A stretch of 21,336 nucleotides of DNA from CAZEIW01 sp964512305 (GTDB lineage: Bacteria > Pseudomonadota > Gammaproteobacteria > Burkholderiales > Burkholderiaceae_F), in the NCBI GenBank assembly GCA_964512305.1, contig CAZEIW010000184.1, positions 1 through 21,336 on the forward strand, read 5' to 3'. Under the pieces are notes generated by a model. The model saw only the letters and a list, made by a program, of their open reading frames with translations, did no database searches and was not told the DNA's origin. Position numbers and translations under genes: made by a program. Each line of letters opens with the position of its first letter. The stretch's first letter is position 1. Shown piece by piece: positions 13,693 through 21,336 of this stretch.

Positions 13693-16335
13693 TCAGGCGG
13701 GCGGCGGCGCTTCGAGCGCGAGCGCACGCAGCTCGTAGAGCAGGTCCAGCGCCGCGCGCGGCGTCAGGGCGTCGAGGTCGGTCGCCTCCAGCCGCTCGCG
13801 CAACGCGTCCGCGGCGGCATGCGTCGAGGGGACGGCGGCCGGCTCGGGCGAGCGCGAGAAGAGGTCGAGCTGCGGCTGGCTCGCCACCGCCCCCTGTTCG
13901 AGGCGTTCGAGAACCGTTCTCGCGTGCCGCACCACCGGCGCCGGCACGCCAGCCAGCGCCGCGACCGCCAGCCCATAGCTCTGGTTTGCCGGCCCCTCGC
14001 GCACCTCGTGCAGGAACACGACCTTGCCGCGCGCCTGGGCCGCCGCGACGTGCACGTTGGCGACCTCGGGCATGCGCTCGGCGAGCTGGGTCAGCTCGAA
14101 GTAGTGGGTCGCGAACAGCGTCAGGCAGCGGTTGCCTTCGGCGAGTTCACGCGCGATCGACAGCGCGAGCGCGAGGCCATCGAAGGTCGATGTGCCGCGC
14201 CCGATCTCGTCCATCAGCACGAGGCTGCGATCGGTGGCGGCGTTCAGGATCGCCGCCGCCTCGGTCATCTCGACCATGAAGGTCGATGCGCCGCGGGCGA
14301 GGTCGTCGGCCGCGCCGATGCGGGTCAGGATCCGGTCGACCGGTCCCAGCGTGGCCTGTGCGGCCGGCACGTAGCTGCCGCAGCAGGCGAGCAGCGCGAT
14401 CAGCGCGATCGACCGCATGTAGGTCGACTTGCCGCCCATGTTGGGGCCGGTGATCACCAGCATGCGCCGGTGGGTGCTCATCCGGCAGTCGTTTGGAACG
14501 TAGTTCTCGATGCTGCGCTCGACGACTGGATGGCGCGCGCCGTCGATCTTCAGGCCGGGGTCGTCGCTGAAGCGGGGCCGGGTCCAGCCCGACGCCTTCG
14601 CATGGGCCGCGAGCGCGGAGAGGGTGTCGAGCTGCGCGGCCGCGTCCGCGGCGCGCAGGATCGCTGCCACGTCGGGCGAGAGGTCCCGCAGCAACGACTC
14701 GTAGAGCATCCGTTCGCGGCTGCGCGAGCGCTCCTGCGCCGACAGCGCCTTGTCCTCGAACGCCTTGAGCTCGGGCGAGATGTAGCGCTCGGCGTTCTTC
14801 AAGGTCTGCCTGCGGCGGTATTCGTCCGGGACCTTGGCGGTCTGCCCGTGCGTCACCTCGATGTAGAAGCCGTGCACGCGGTTGTATTCGACCCGCAGGT
14901 TGGCGATCCCGGTGCGTGCGCGTTCGCGCGCTTCCAGGTCGACGAGGAACTGCCCCGCGTTGTCGCGCAGCGTGCGCAGCTCGTCGAGCTCGGCGTCGTA
15001 CCCGGTGCCGATGACGTCGCCGTCGCGCGGGCTGTTGGCGGGCTCGGGCAGGAGCGCCCGCGCGAGCCGCTCGCCCAGCGCCGCCGGCAGCTCGAGCGCG
15101 GCGGCGAAGGCCTGCGCCGCCGCCGCCGGCAGCGCGGCCGCGAGGCCGGACAGCTCGGCCAGGGCGGGCAGCGCGTCGCGCAGCGCCGTCAGTTCCCGCG
15201 GCCGTGCCGACTGCAGCGCGATCCGGCTCGCGATCCGGTCCAGATCGGGCACCTGCGACAGGCACGACGCGACCTTGGGCACGGAGCCCGTCACCAGCAG
15301 CGCCTCGATCACGTCGTGACGGGCCGAGGCCTGCGCCGCCGACCGCAGTGGGTGATGCAGCCACAGGCGAAGCCGGCGGCTGCCCATCCCGGTGGCGCAG
15401 CGGTCCAGCACCGACAGCAGCGTCGGACCCTCGGCATCGCGCAGCGGCGCGGTCAACTCCAGGTTGCGCCGCGTCGCCGGATCGAGCCCGACGTAGTCGG
15501 ACTCCGACTCGAAGCGCAGCGTCGCGACGTGCGTCAGCGGCTGGTCCTGGGTCCGCTGCGCGTAGGTGATCAGCGCGGCGCAGGCGGCCAGCGCGGCGTC
15601 GCGCCCTTCAAGATCGAAGGCCTGCAGGCTCGCCACGCCGAGCGCGGTCCGCAGCAACTCGGCGCCGCGCTGGGCATCGAAGTGCCAGTCGGGCGCTACG
15701 TGGATCGGGCAGCCGGCCGCGGCTTCGGCCTCGCCCGAGGCGCGCGCACTGTCGGTCAGCACGATTTCGGCGGGTGCGATCCGCGCCAGCTCGGAGGCCA
15801 GGCGCGCGGGCGCGGTCTCGGTTGCGCGCAGGTCGCCCGACGCCAGCACCAGCCACGCGATGCCGGTGCGCGCTTCGCGCCCACGCTGCGGCCGCTCGAT
15901 GAACACCGCGGCCAGCGGCGCGTCCGCCTTCGGGCTGAGCAGCGCCATGTCGGTCAGCGTGCCCGGCGTCACGATGCGGACCACCTTGCGCTCGACCGGT
16001 CCGCGCGCCGTGGCCGGATCGCCGATCTGCTCGCAGATCGCGACCGATTCGCCCAGGCGGACCAGCCGCGCCAGGTATTGCTCGACGCTCACCGCCGGCA
16101 CGCCGGCCATCTTGACCGGCGCGCCGCCGGAAGCACCGCGCGCGGTCAGCGTCAGGTTGAGCAGGCGCGCGGCGCGGTCGGCGTCGTCGTAGAACAGCTC
16201 GTAGAAGTCGCCCATCCGGTAGAACAGCAGCAGGTCGGGGTGCTGCGCCTTGATGCGCAGGTACTGCTGCATGACCGGGGTGTGACCCGCGAGGGCATCC
16301 GAGACCTCGCCTCTACGGGGTTTTTCGATGTCCAT
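13693..16335 (-). CDS. mutS: DNA mismatch repair protein MutS
   Basis: Mismatch-recognition ATPase of 880 aa, close to the ~853 of E. coli. The mismatch-reading Phe-X-Glu motif is GDFYELF with Phe44 and Glu46. The Walker A is GPNMGGKST with Lys636, the Walker B is VLMDEIGRGTST, and the ATHYFEL segment follows. The start is the ATG at 16335 (MDIEKPRRGE); a TTG 36 nt upstream is less likely. The full opposite strand of this gene is also open, which creates large spurious frames. The gene is divergent from the MFS transporter with 72 nt between starts. It heads a likely mutS-roxA-DUF7931 unit. No truncation was seen. Confidence 0.97.
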   Translation of the reverse strand: MDIEKPRRGEVSDALAGHTPVMQQYLRIKAQHPDLLLFYRMGDFYELFYDDADRAARLLNLTLTARGASGGAPVKMAGVPAVSVEQYLARLVRLGESVAICEQIGDPATARGPVERKVVRIVTPGTLTDMALLSPKADAPLAAVFIERPQRGREARTGIAWLVLASGDLRATETAPARLASELARIAPAEIVLTDSARASGEAEAAAGCPIHVAPDWHFDAQRGAELLRTALGVASLQAFDLEGRDAALAACAALITYAQRTQDQPLTHVATLRFESESDYVGLDPATRRNLELTAPLRDAEGPTLLSVLDRCATGMGSRRLRLWLHHPLRSAAQASARHDVIEALLVTGSVPKVASCLSQVPDLDRIASRIALQSARPRELTALRDALPALAELSGLAAALPAAAAQAFAAALELPAALGERLARALLPEPANSPRDGDVIGTGYDAELDELRTLRDNAGQFLVDLEARERARTGIANLRVEYNRVHGFYIEVTHGQTAKVPDEYRRRQTLKNAERYISPELKAFEDKALSAQERSRSRERMLYESLLRDLSPDVAAILRAADAAAQLDTLSALAAHAKASGWTRPRFSDDPGLKIDGARHPVVERSIENYVPNDCRMSTHRRMLVITGPNMGGKSTYMRSIALIALLACCGSYVPAAQATLGPVDRILTRIGAADDLARGASTFMVEMTEAAAILNAATDRSLVLMDEIGRGTSTFDGLALALSIARELAEGNRCLTLFATHYFELTQLAERMPEVANVHVAAAQARGKVVFLHEVREGPANQSYGLAVAALAGVPAPVVRHARTVLERLEQGAVASQPQLDLFSRSPEPAAVPSTHAAADALRERLEATDLDALTPRAALDLLYELRALALEAPPPA

Positions 16336-16407
16336 TCGACGGGTTCGGGATTTGGTCGGAAGCGAGCGCAATCCGCTATTGTCCCGCGAACGCGCCGCGG
16401 GCGGCGC

Positions 16408-17586
16408 ATGAAACAGGGGGCTGGCCGCGTGTCACCGAGTCTCATCGCCCTGTGCTTCGGCAACTTCGTGATCGGCACCGGCACGTTGATCGTGCCCGGC
16501 ATGCTGCCGAAGCTGGCCGAAGGCCTCGGCGTCACGCTGCCGGTGGCGGGGCAGCTGATCACCGCATTCGCGTTCACGGTGTGCATCGGCGCCCCGCTGC
16601 TCGCCGCCGCGACCAGCCGCTACGACCGGCGCGCGCTGCTCTTCTGGATGCAGATCCTGTTTTTCGCGGGCCACGCGGCCGCGGCGCTGACCTCCGACTT
16701 CGGGCCGATGGTCGTCGTCCGGATCCTGACTTCCGTCGGCGCGGCGGTCTTCACCGCCCAGGCCGCGGCTACGGCGGCACTGCTCGTGCCCCCGGAGAGG
16801 CGCGGCGCCGCGGTCGCGTTCGTCTTCCTCGGCTGGGCGATCGCCTCGGTGGTCGGACTGCCGCTGGGCGCCTACGTCGGCGCGACCTGGGGATGGCGCA
16901 CCGGCTTCTGGATGGTCGCGGCAGGATCGCTCGCCGGGGCGATGGCGGTGCGCTTCTACGTGCCGGCGGGCCTCGCGGTGAAGCACGTCGACGCCTCGAT
17001 GTGGCGCGGAATCTTCTCCAGCGCCGTGCTGATGGCGGTCGTTGGCGTGACGGCGCTGCAGGCCGCGGCCCAGTTCTCGATCTACTCGTACTTCGTCCCG
17101 GCCACCCGCGACTTCCTGGATGCGTCGCCCAAGCTCGTCAGCGGCGTGCTGCTGGTCTTCGGCTTGATGGGTGTCACCGGCAACGCGATGTCCTCGCGCC
17201 TGGTCGACCGCGTGGGCGCGGCGAAAGTCGCGCTGGCGTCAATGCTCGCCATGCTTGCCGCGCACGTGATCTGGCCCTTCGCCGTGGGCTCTTTGGCGCT
17301 GTTCGTCGCGGTCGTGATCGCCTGGGGGCTGGGGTGCTTCGCGGCGAACAGTTCGCAGCAGGCGCGGCTCGTGGGATTGTCGCCGCAGTACGCGCCAGTG
17401 TCCCTTGCGCTCAACACCTCGGCGATCTACCTTGGACAGGCGTTCGGGACGGCCGCGGGCGGCATGCTGCTCGCGCAGCGGCCTGGGCTTCCGGGCTATG
17501 TGGCGCTCGCCTGGATCAGCATTCCCACCTTTCTCGCCGCGATCGGGCTTTCGCTCGCGGCGCAACGCGCCGTTTCACGAAACTGA
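16408..17586 (+). CDS. MFS transporter (AraJ-like efflux family)
   Basis: Inner-membrane transporter of 392 aa, probably with 12 membrane segments. The first half shows the hydrophobic helices FGNFVIGTGTLIVPGMLPKL, LITAFAFTVCIGAPLLAA and the loop SRYDRRALL between helices 2 and 3, the usual MFS position for a basic GxLaDrxGrr-type motif. The second half repeats the pattern after SSAVLMAVVGV. It resembles sugar or drug efflux members of the AraJ type; the substrate is unknown. The start is the ATG at 16408, or GTG at 16429 (VSPSL). A much longer frame reaching back through the mutS antisense strand is not real. A DUF3185 gene follows 21 nt later. Confidence 0.9.
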   Translation: MKQGAGRVSPSLIALCFGNFVIGTGTLIVPGMLPKLAEGLGVTLPVAGQLITAFAFTVCIGAPLLAAATSRYDRRALLFWMQILFFAGHAAAALTSDFGPMVVVRILTSVGAAVFTAQAAATAALLVPPERRGAAVAFVFLGWAIASVVGLPLGAYVGATWGWRTGFWMVAAGSLAGAMAVRFYVPAGLAVKHVDASMWRGIFSSAVLMAVVGVTALQAAAQFSIYSYFVPATRDFLDASPKLVSGVLLVFGLMGVTGNAMSSRLVDRVGAAKVALASMLAMLAAHVIWPFAVGSLALFVAVVIAWGLGCFAANSSQQARLVGLSPQYAPVSLALNTSAIYLGQAFGTAAGGMLLAQRPGLPGYVALAWISIPTFLAAIGLSLAAQRAVSRN

Positions 17587-17607
17587 TTCTTTGTCGGAGG
17601 TGAGGAG

Positions 17608-17820
17608 ATGCTCAAGATCTTGGCGATTGCGCTGATCGTGGCCGGTGGCCTGGGATTGGCGTACGGAAGTTTCAGCTACACCAAGGAGACCCACAAGGCC
17701 ACGCTGGGACCGATCGAACTGTCCGTCAAGGACAAGGAGACGGTCAATGTCCCGGTTTGGGCCGGCGTGGGGGCGATCGTGATCGGCGGCCTGATTCTTG
17801 TCTTTGGAAGGAAGAGCTAG
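17608..17820 (+). CDS. DUF3185 family small membrane protein
   Basis: A 70-residue protein with two membrane segments, about residues 4-22 (ILAIALIVAGGLGLAYG) and 50-67 (VWAGVGAIVIGGLILVFG), joined by a polar loop containing YTKETHKATLGPIELSVKDK. This layout and the THKA-LGPIEL-V-DK loop match DUF3185 as I recall it. A strong GGAGG lies seven bases before the ATG. It is probably co-transcribed with the MFS gene. The function is unknown. Confidence 0.9.
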   Translation: MLKILAIALIVAGGLGLAYGSFSYTKETHKATLGPIELSVKDKETVNVPVWAGVGAIVIGGLILVFGRKS

Positions 17821-17999
17821 ACCGAAGACGACTGCTTCACGTCATTGACGTTTCGCGCCCACAGCTCCAGCGGATCGCCGACCGAATTCCGGAGGAAGTC
17901 GCGAACCCAGGAGGCGGTGACCCGATCGTTGAACGACACGGCCTGCGGGAAGCGTTGACCCGCCAGACGGTAGAGCCATGTTCGGCGGCGCACGATCAC
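17817..17999 (-). pseudogene. Possible 60-codon ORF or gene remnant
   Basis: A minus-strand frame from GTG at 17999 to TAG at 17817-17819 encodes 60 aa (MIVRRRTWLYRLAGQRF at the start, ending NDVKQSSSV). The codons are strongly GC-ending in the third position, and the stretch SFNDRVTASWVRDFLRNSVG looks protein-like, so it may be a small gene or the decayed end of one. A weak GAAGGT precedes the GTG. Its stop overlaps the DUF3185 stop. No family is recognised, and it may be chance. Confidence 0.25.
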
Positions 18000-18383
18000 C
18001 GGGGACCTTCGGCGGCCAGGAACGTTTGAAGCTGTCGCATCAACGACAGTATGGACCGGGCAACGGCGCGAAAGCCCGCTCGCCCCGGCTGGCGCGAGAA
18101 ATATATCGCTCGACGAACGGTGCGGGAGCGCGTAACCTTCGAAGGCTTTCGTTGAAGTTTCGTTCTTCCTACGATCCCTCCTGACTCCCCCGCAAGCCAT
18201 CGCGGCGGCGCGTCCCAGGTTTCTTCCAGGTTTACGTTTCTTGATCGTTAGCTCGCCGCGGGGCGCATTGCGCCCGGCGCGATCGCTACTCTCGGGGCGC
18301 GCGGCTGCATGCCGACTGCCGCCCCGGTCGGGCATCCCGGCACCTGCCGGCTTGCCGTTTCTGCTCAACGCGAGGGCCTCGCC
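18000..18383. other. Gene-poor stretch upstream of infA
   Basis: About 380 nt with no convincing coding frame. It contains an AT-rich AAATATATCG near 18108-18118 and two copies of CCAGGTTT near 18215-18235, just upstream of a GC-rich leader before infA. It probably holds the infA promoter and 5' leader, but no clear -35/-10 pair was found. Confidence 0.4.
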
Positions 18384-18641
18384 ATGGCGAAGGAAGAACA
18401 CATCGAAATGAACGGGGTCGTCAGCGAAGTGCTGCCGGACTCGCGATTTCGCGTCACGCTGGACAACGGGCACAAGCTGATCGCCTATTCGGCCGGCAAG
18501 ATGCGCAAGCACCATATCCGCATCCTGGCGGGCGACAAGGTTTCACTGGAACTGTCGCCCTACGACATGACCAAGGGGCGCATTACCTTCCGCCATATCG
18601 AAGTCAGGTCGTCAGCCGGCCCGCAGCGGCGCAGATACTGA
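18384..18641 (+). CDS. infA: Translation initiation factor IF-1 (stand-alone, extended type)
   Basis: Small S1/OB-fold factor that binds the 30S A site during initiation. The 85 aa compare with about 72 for the usual IF-1; the extra part is a C-terminal tail after FRHIEVR (SSAGPQRRRY). The core is canonical: IEMNGVVSEVLPDSRFRVTLDNGHKLIAYSAGKMRKHHIRI, then LSPYDMTKGRITFR. The start at 18384 (MAKEEHIE) follows GAGGG. Betaproteobacteria often carry a second IF-1 of this type away from the ribosomal protein operon, and no ribosomal genes are present here, so this is probably that paralogue. Confidence 0.94.
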   Translation: MAKEEHIEMNGVVSEVLPDSRFRVTLDNGHKLIAYSAGKMRKHHIRILAGDKVSLELSPYDMTKGRITFRHIEVRSSAGPQRRRY

Positions 18642-18715
18642 TTGCGCGGGGTGCGCCCCAAGTCCTCCTGCCGGCACGAAGGGCTGTCGGATTTCCATTG
18701 GAGCGTGACTGCCCG

Positions 18716-19747
18716 CTAGGAATCGCCTGCCGCACGCACCCGTTCCCCTAGCTGGCTGCGGTACTGCCCGGGCGACAGGTCGAACCAGCGCTTGCACGCG
18801 CGAAAAAAGCTGCTCTGCTCGGCGAAACCCAGCAGATACGCCGCCTGCGCGAGCGACAGGTGCAGCCGGCCGAGGTACTGCTCGGCGAGCTCGCGGCGGG
18901 TGTCGTCGAGCAGCTTGACGTAAGACGTCCCTTCTTCTTCGAGGCGCCGCTGCAGCGTGCGCTCGCTTAGGGCGAGGTCGCCGGCGATCTGGTCGCGCCT
19001 CGGTTCGCCGTCCGGAAGGCGCCGGATGATCGCCTCGCGTGCGCGGTAGCTCGTCTGGCCGTGGTCGAAGCGCTCGAGGTAGTCGCCCGCGAAGCGCTCG
19101 TGCAGCTCGGCGAGCAACGGATTGGCGGTCGGCAGCGGCCTGGCAAGTTCGGCGGACTCGAAGAGCAGGCAGCTGCCGGGCGCGTCGAACGCAACCGGAC
19201 AGTGGAACGCGGCGGCGTATAGCGCGGGGTCGGCCGGAGTCGGGTAGGCGAGCGCGACCGCCAGAGGGTGGACCTCGCGCCCGCTGATCCACCGCAGGAA
19301 GGTGATCACGGTCACGAGGATGAACTCGACCCGCTGCCTCGGGACGGGACGGTCGCCTCCGTGGAGCTCGAAGGTCACCCGGAGGCGGCCGCGCTCCTCG
19401 CTCAGGATCATGATCAGCGCGTCGCTCAGCACCCGCAGGTAGCGCACCAGGCGCTCGATCGCATCGCGGAGATTCGCCGAGGACATCATCGTATAGCCGA
19501 CGACGTCGAAGCTCGCCGGCTTCGCCACGTAGTGCTGCGCGAGCGCGATCGCCGGATCGCCCGACCGCTCCGCGGCCAGCTCCCAAAGGCGGCTGATCTT
19601 CTCGGTCTCGAGCCTTCCGCCCGGTTCCTGCAGCGACGAGGGGTCGATTCCGGCTGCGGCCAGCAGGGCGCCGACGTCCATGTGCTCGGCGGCGAGCAGG
19701 TCCGCGATTCCCCGCACCCACACGGCAGCAGTCGTCCGCTTGCCCAT
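18716..19747 (-). CDS. AraC-family transcriptional regulator
   Basis: A 343-residue regulator starting at the ATG at 19747 behind GGGAG. The N-terminal part (roughly residues 20-210) looks like the Arabinose_bd-type ligand domain of OruR/ArgR-like AraC members (DVGALLAAAGID, FDVVGYTMMSSANLRDAIERL). The C-terminal ~90 residues hold two helix-turn-helix motifs: IAGDLALSERTLQRRLEEEG, then LAQAAYLLGFAEQSSFFRACKRWF with the usual SPGQYR. It is divergent from the acyl-CoA ligase over 161 nt that contain a GGCCAAT/ATTGGCC palindrome, so it likely controls that gene and perhaps itself (inference). The ligand might be a fatty acid or related compound. Confidence 0.9.
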   Translation of the reverse strand: MGKRTTAAVWVRGIADLLAAEHMDVGALLAAAGIDPSSLQEPGGRLETEKISRLWELAAERSGDPAIALAQHYVAKPASFDVVGYTMMSSANLRDAIERLVRYLRVLSDALIMILSEERGRLRVTFELHGGDRPVPRQRVEFILVTVITFLRWISGREVHPLAVALAYPTPADPALYAAAFHCPVAFDAPGSCLLFESAELARPLPTANPLLAELHERFAGDYLERFDHGQTSYRAREAIIRRLPDGEPRRDQIAGDLALSERTLQRRLEEEGTSYVKLLDDTRRELAEQYLGRLHLSLAQAAYLLGFAEQSSFFRACKRWFDLSPGQYRSQLGERVRAAGDS

Positions 19748-19780
19748 CGATCGCTCCCGCGACAGTCCCTTGCGCTGTAC

Positions 19781-19796
19781 GGCCAATGAATTGGCC
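19781..19796. promoter_or_regulatory. 16-bp palindrome in the AraC-acyl-CoA ligase gap
   Basis: GGCCAATGAATTGGCC has perfect 7-bp arms around a GA centre. It lies 33 nt upstream of the regulator start and about 112 nt before the ligase start. AraC proteins more often bind direct repeats, so another regulator is also possible. Confidence 0.45.
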
Positions 19797-19893
19797 CGCC
19801 CGGTCACTGACACGCCCTGGCCAGAAGTCTACCTTTGCCGTCGTGCGGCTGAGACTCATTTCACCGGCCCGCGGGTTCGATCCAGATCGAAAC

Positions 19894-19900
19894 AAGGAGG
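19894..19900 (+). promoter_or_regulatory. Strong Shine-Dalgarno for the acyl-CoA ligase
   Basis: AAGGAGG eight bases before the ATG at 19909 fixes the start of the ligase and predicts efficient translation. Confidence 0.85.
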
Positions 19901-19908
19901 AGCACCCC

Positions 19909-21336
19909 ATGTCGACCCAAACGTGCCTCGCCGCCAACGGCAGGCGAACCCCGACCGAGATCGACCCGCGGGCCTTCGGCTCGGTCGTTGAAATGCTGGA
20001 AGGCGCGATGAAGCGTTACGCCGGCAAGCCCGCGTTCCGCTGCTTCGGCCAGACGCTGACCTACGCCGACACCGAGCGCCTCTCGCGCGCCTTCGCCGCC
20101 TACCTGCAGCGCGAGCTCGGGGTGAACAAGGGCGACCGCGTCGCGGTGATGATGCCCAACATCCCGGCCTTTCCGCTGGCGATGATGGGCATCCTGCGCG
20201 CCGGCGCCGCGCAGGTGAATGTCAATCCGCTCTACACGCCGCGCGAGCTCGAGCACCAGCTCAACGACGCCGGCGTCGAGACCATCGTCGTCTTCAGCGG
20301 CGTGTCGGCGACGCTGGCCGAGATCATCGACCGGACGCCGGTGAAGCACGTGATCAGCGCCGGGCTTGCCGACGGCACCGCCGCCTCGCTGGCGAGCCCG
20401 GCCGTCGACGCCCGCCTGAACGGCGCCGTTGGCTTCGCCGATGCCCTGGCCCGCGGCGCGGACCTCGCCTTCGCGCCGGTGCCGGTCGCAAGCGACGATC
20501 TTCTCTTCCTGCAGTACACCGGCGGCACGACCGGGCTCTCGAAGGGCGCGGCGCTGTCGCACCGCAACCTCGTCGCCAATACCGAGCAGTACAAGGCCGT
20601 GATGGCCGGGCTGCTGCGCCCAGGCGAGGACGTGGTCGTGACCGCGCTGCCGCTCTATCACATCTTCGCGCTGATGGTGAACCTGATCTCGTACTTCTCG
20701 ATCGGCGCCGAGAACTGGCTGGTCGCCAACCCGCGCGACATGGACGGCTTCGTCGGCATCCTGAAGACGGCCCGCCCGAGCGTCTTCACCGGCGTCAACA
20801 CGCTGTTCGGCGGCCTGCTCGCGAATCCGAAGATCAGGGAAGTGGACTTTTCCAGGCTGCGCGTCTGCATCGGGGGTGGCGCGGCGGTGCTGCCGAGCAC
20901 CTCGGCCAAGTGGCGCGACCTGACCGGCCGCGACATCCTGGAGGGCTACGGCCTGTCGGAAACCTCGCCGATCCTGACGCTGAACCCGCCGTCGTCGGAG
21001 GGTTTCTCCGGCACGGTCGGGCTGCCGGTACCTTCGACCGACATCAAGCTGTTCGACGAGCAGGACCGCGAGGCGCCGCTCGGCGAGGCCGGCGAGATCT
21101 GCGCGAGGGGCCCGCAAGTGATGACCGGCTACTGGCGCAAGCCGGAGGCCAATGCCACCGCGTTCACCCCCGACGGCTACTTCCGCACCGGCGATGTGGG
21201 CGTGTTCGATGCCAGAGGGTACCTGCGGATCGTCGACCGCAAGAAGGACATGATCATCGTCTCGGGCTTCAACGTCTACCCGAACGAGGTGGAGGCCGTC
21301 GCCGCCGCCTGCAAGGGTGTCGCCGAATGCGCCTGC
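19909..21336 (+). CDS. fadD: Long-chain fatty-acid-CoA ligase, FadD-like (3' end outside window)
   Basis: AMP-forming ligase activating fatty acids to acyl-CoA at the inner membrane, for beta-oxidation or lipid synthesis. The 476 visible residues have the P-loop YTGGTTGLSKG (203-213), the VNVNPLYTPREL segment typical of FadD, GYGLSETSP (346-354), GYFRTGD, and the linker DRKKDMIIVSGFNVYPNEVE (443-462). The C-terminal catalytic lysine lies beyond the window edge, so the gene is cut, not broken. It is divergent from an AraC regulator with a palindrome between them, which suggests regulated expression. It is a different subtype from the ligase at 2703-4358. Confidence 0.92.
   Translation, partial: MSTQTCLAANGRRTPTEIDPRAFGSVVEMLEGAMKRYAGKPAFRCFGQTLTYADTERLSRAFAAYLQRELGVNKGDRVAVMMPNIPAFPLAMMGILRAGAAQVNVNPLYTPRELEHQLNDAGVETIVVFSGVSATLAEIIDRTPVKHVISAGLADGTAASLASPAVDARLNGAVGFADALARGADLAFAPVPVASDDLLFLQYTGGTTGLSKGAALSHRNLVANTEQYKAVMAGLLRPGEDVVVTALPLYHIFALMVNLISYFSIGAENWLVANPRDMDGFVGILKTARPSVFTGVNTLFGGLLANPKIREVDFSRLRVCIGGGAAVLPSTSAKWRDLTGRDILEGYGLSETSPILTLNPPSSEGFSGTVGLPVPSTDIKLFDEQDREAPLGEAGEICARGPQVMTGYWRKPEANATAFTPDGYFRTGDVGVFDARGYLRIVDRKKDMIIVSGFNVYPNEVEAVAAACKGVAECAC

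Noticed and set aside
13690..16407. Open plus-strand frame running antisense through all of mutS and in frame with the MFS gene, giving an apparent 1298-residue protein
   Set aside because: The mutS strand has full family motifs, while the antisense translation is Arg/Gly/Gln-rich low-complexity sequence. Stop codons are rare in antisense frames of GC-rich genes; only the part from 16408 is real.
17817..18515. 232-residue minus-strand frame covering the gap and most of infA
   Set aside because: It overlaps the clear infA gene on the opposite strand; only its last 60 codons have any coding look.

Overview
The window is a GC-rich (roughly 70% by eye), densely packed chromosomal segment of a betaproteobacterium, most likely from the Burkholderiales. 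That call rests on the gene content (DUF3563 and DUF3185 small proteins, a YciO-type YrdC protein, an extended stand-alone IF-1) and on the run yciO - trpS - methyltransferase - dapA - bamC - YycJ-type hydrolase close to mutS, an order I recall from Burkholderia relatives. No tRNA, rRNA, CRISPR array, insertion sequence or phage gene was seen. Most genes are housekeeping, and no complete new system is evident.

Layout. 1-140: end of an upstream plus-strand gene carrying a REP-like palindrome. 145-2029 (minus): gamma-carbonic anhydrase, Hsp33 (hslO) and a tryptophan-rich lipoprotein, probably one transcript. 2314-2685: an unrecognised 123-residue protein with one CxxC. 2703-4358 (minus) and 4454-5356 (plus): an AMP-forming acyl-CoA synthetase divergent from an alpha/beta hydrolase. 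5362-5568 (minus): a DUF3563 protein whose upstream region holds two TGC-N3-GCA dyads. 5762-11361 (plus): yciO, trpS, a SAM methyltransferase, dapA, bamC and a YycJ-like metallo-hydrolase. 11379-11489: a perfect 46-bp inverted repeat between convergent genes, next to a rho-independent terminator. 11550-16335 (minus): mutS, the RoxA-like ribosomal oxygenase and a DUF7931-like protein in tight succession, then a small Pro/Ala lipoprotein. 16408-17820 (plus): an MFS transporter and a DUF3185 membrane protein. 17821-18383: a gene-poor stretch with a possible 60-codon remnant. 18384-18641: a second-type IF-1. 18716-19747 (minus) and 19909 to the window end (plus): an AraC-family regulator divergent from a long-chain acyl-CoA ligase, with a 16-bp palindrome between them.

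Themes. dapA, bamC and the metallo-hydrolase sit 18-22 nt apart and look co-transcribed (lysine/meso-DAP supply, outer-membrane assembly, exonuclease-like enzyme). The mutS stop is one base from the roxA start, which suggests translational coupling. Two acyl-CoA ligases, an alpha/beta hydrolase and a possible PHB-linked operator point to fatty-acid or polyhydroxyalkanoate metabolism, but that link is inference. The best leads for a second look are the four-cysteine [4Fe-4S]-type motif in TrpRS, the two dyads upstream of the DUF3563 gene, the unusual catalytic-acid position in the alpha/beta hydrolase, the 46-bp inverted repeat and the AraC/fadD palindrome.
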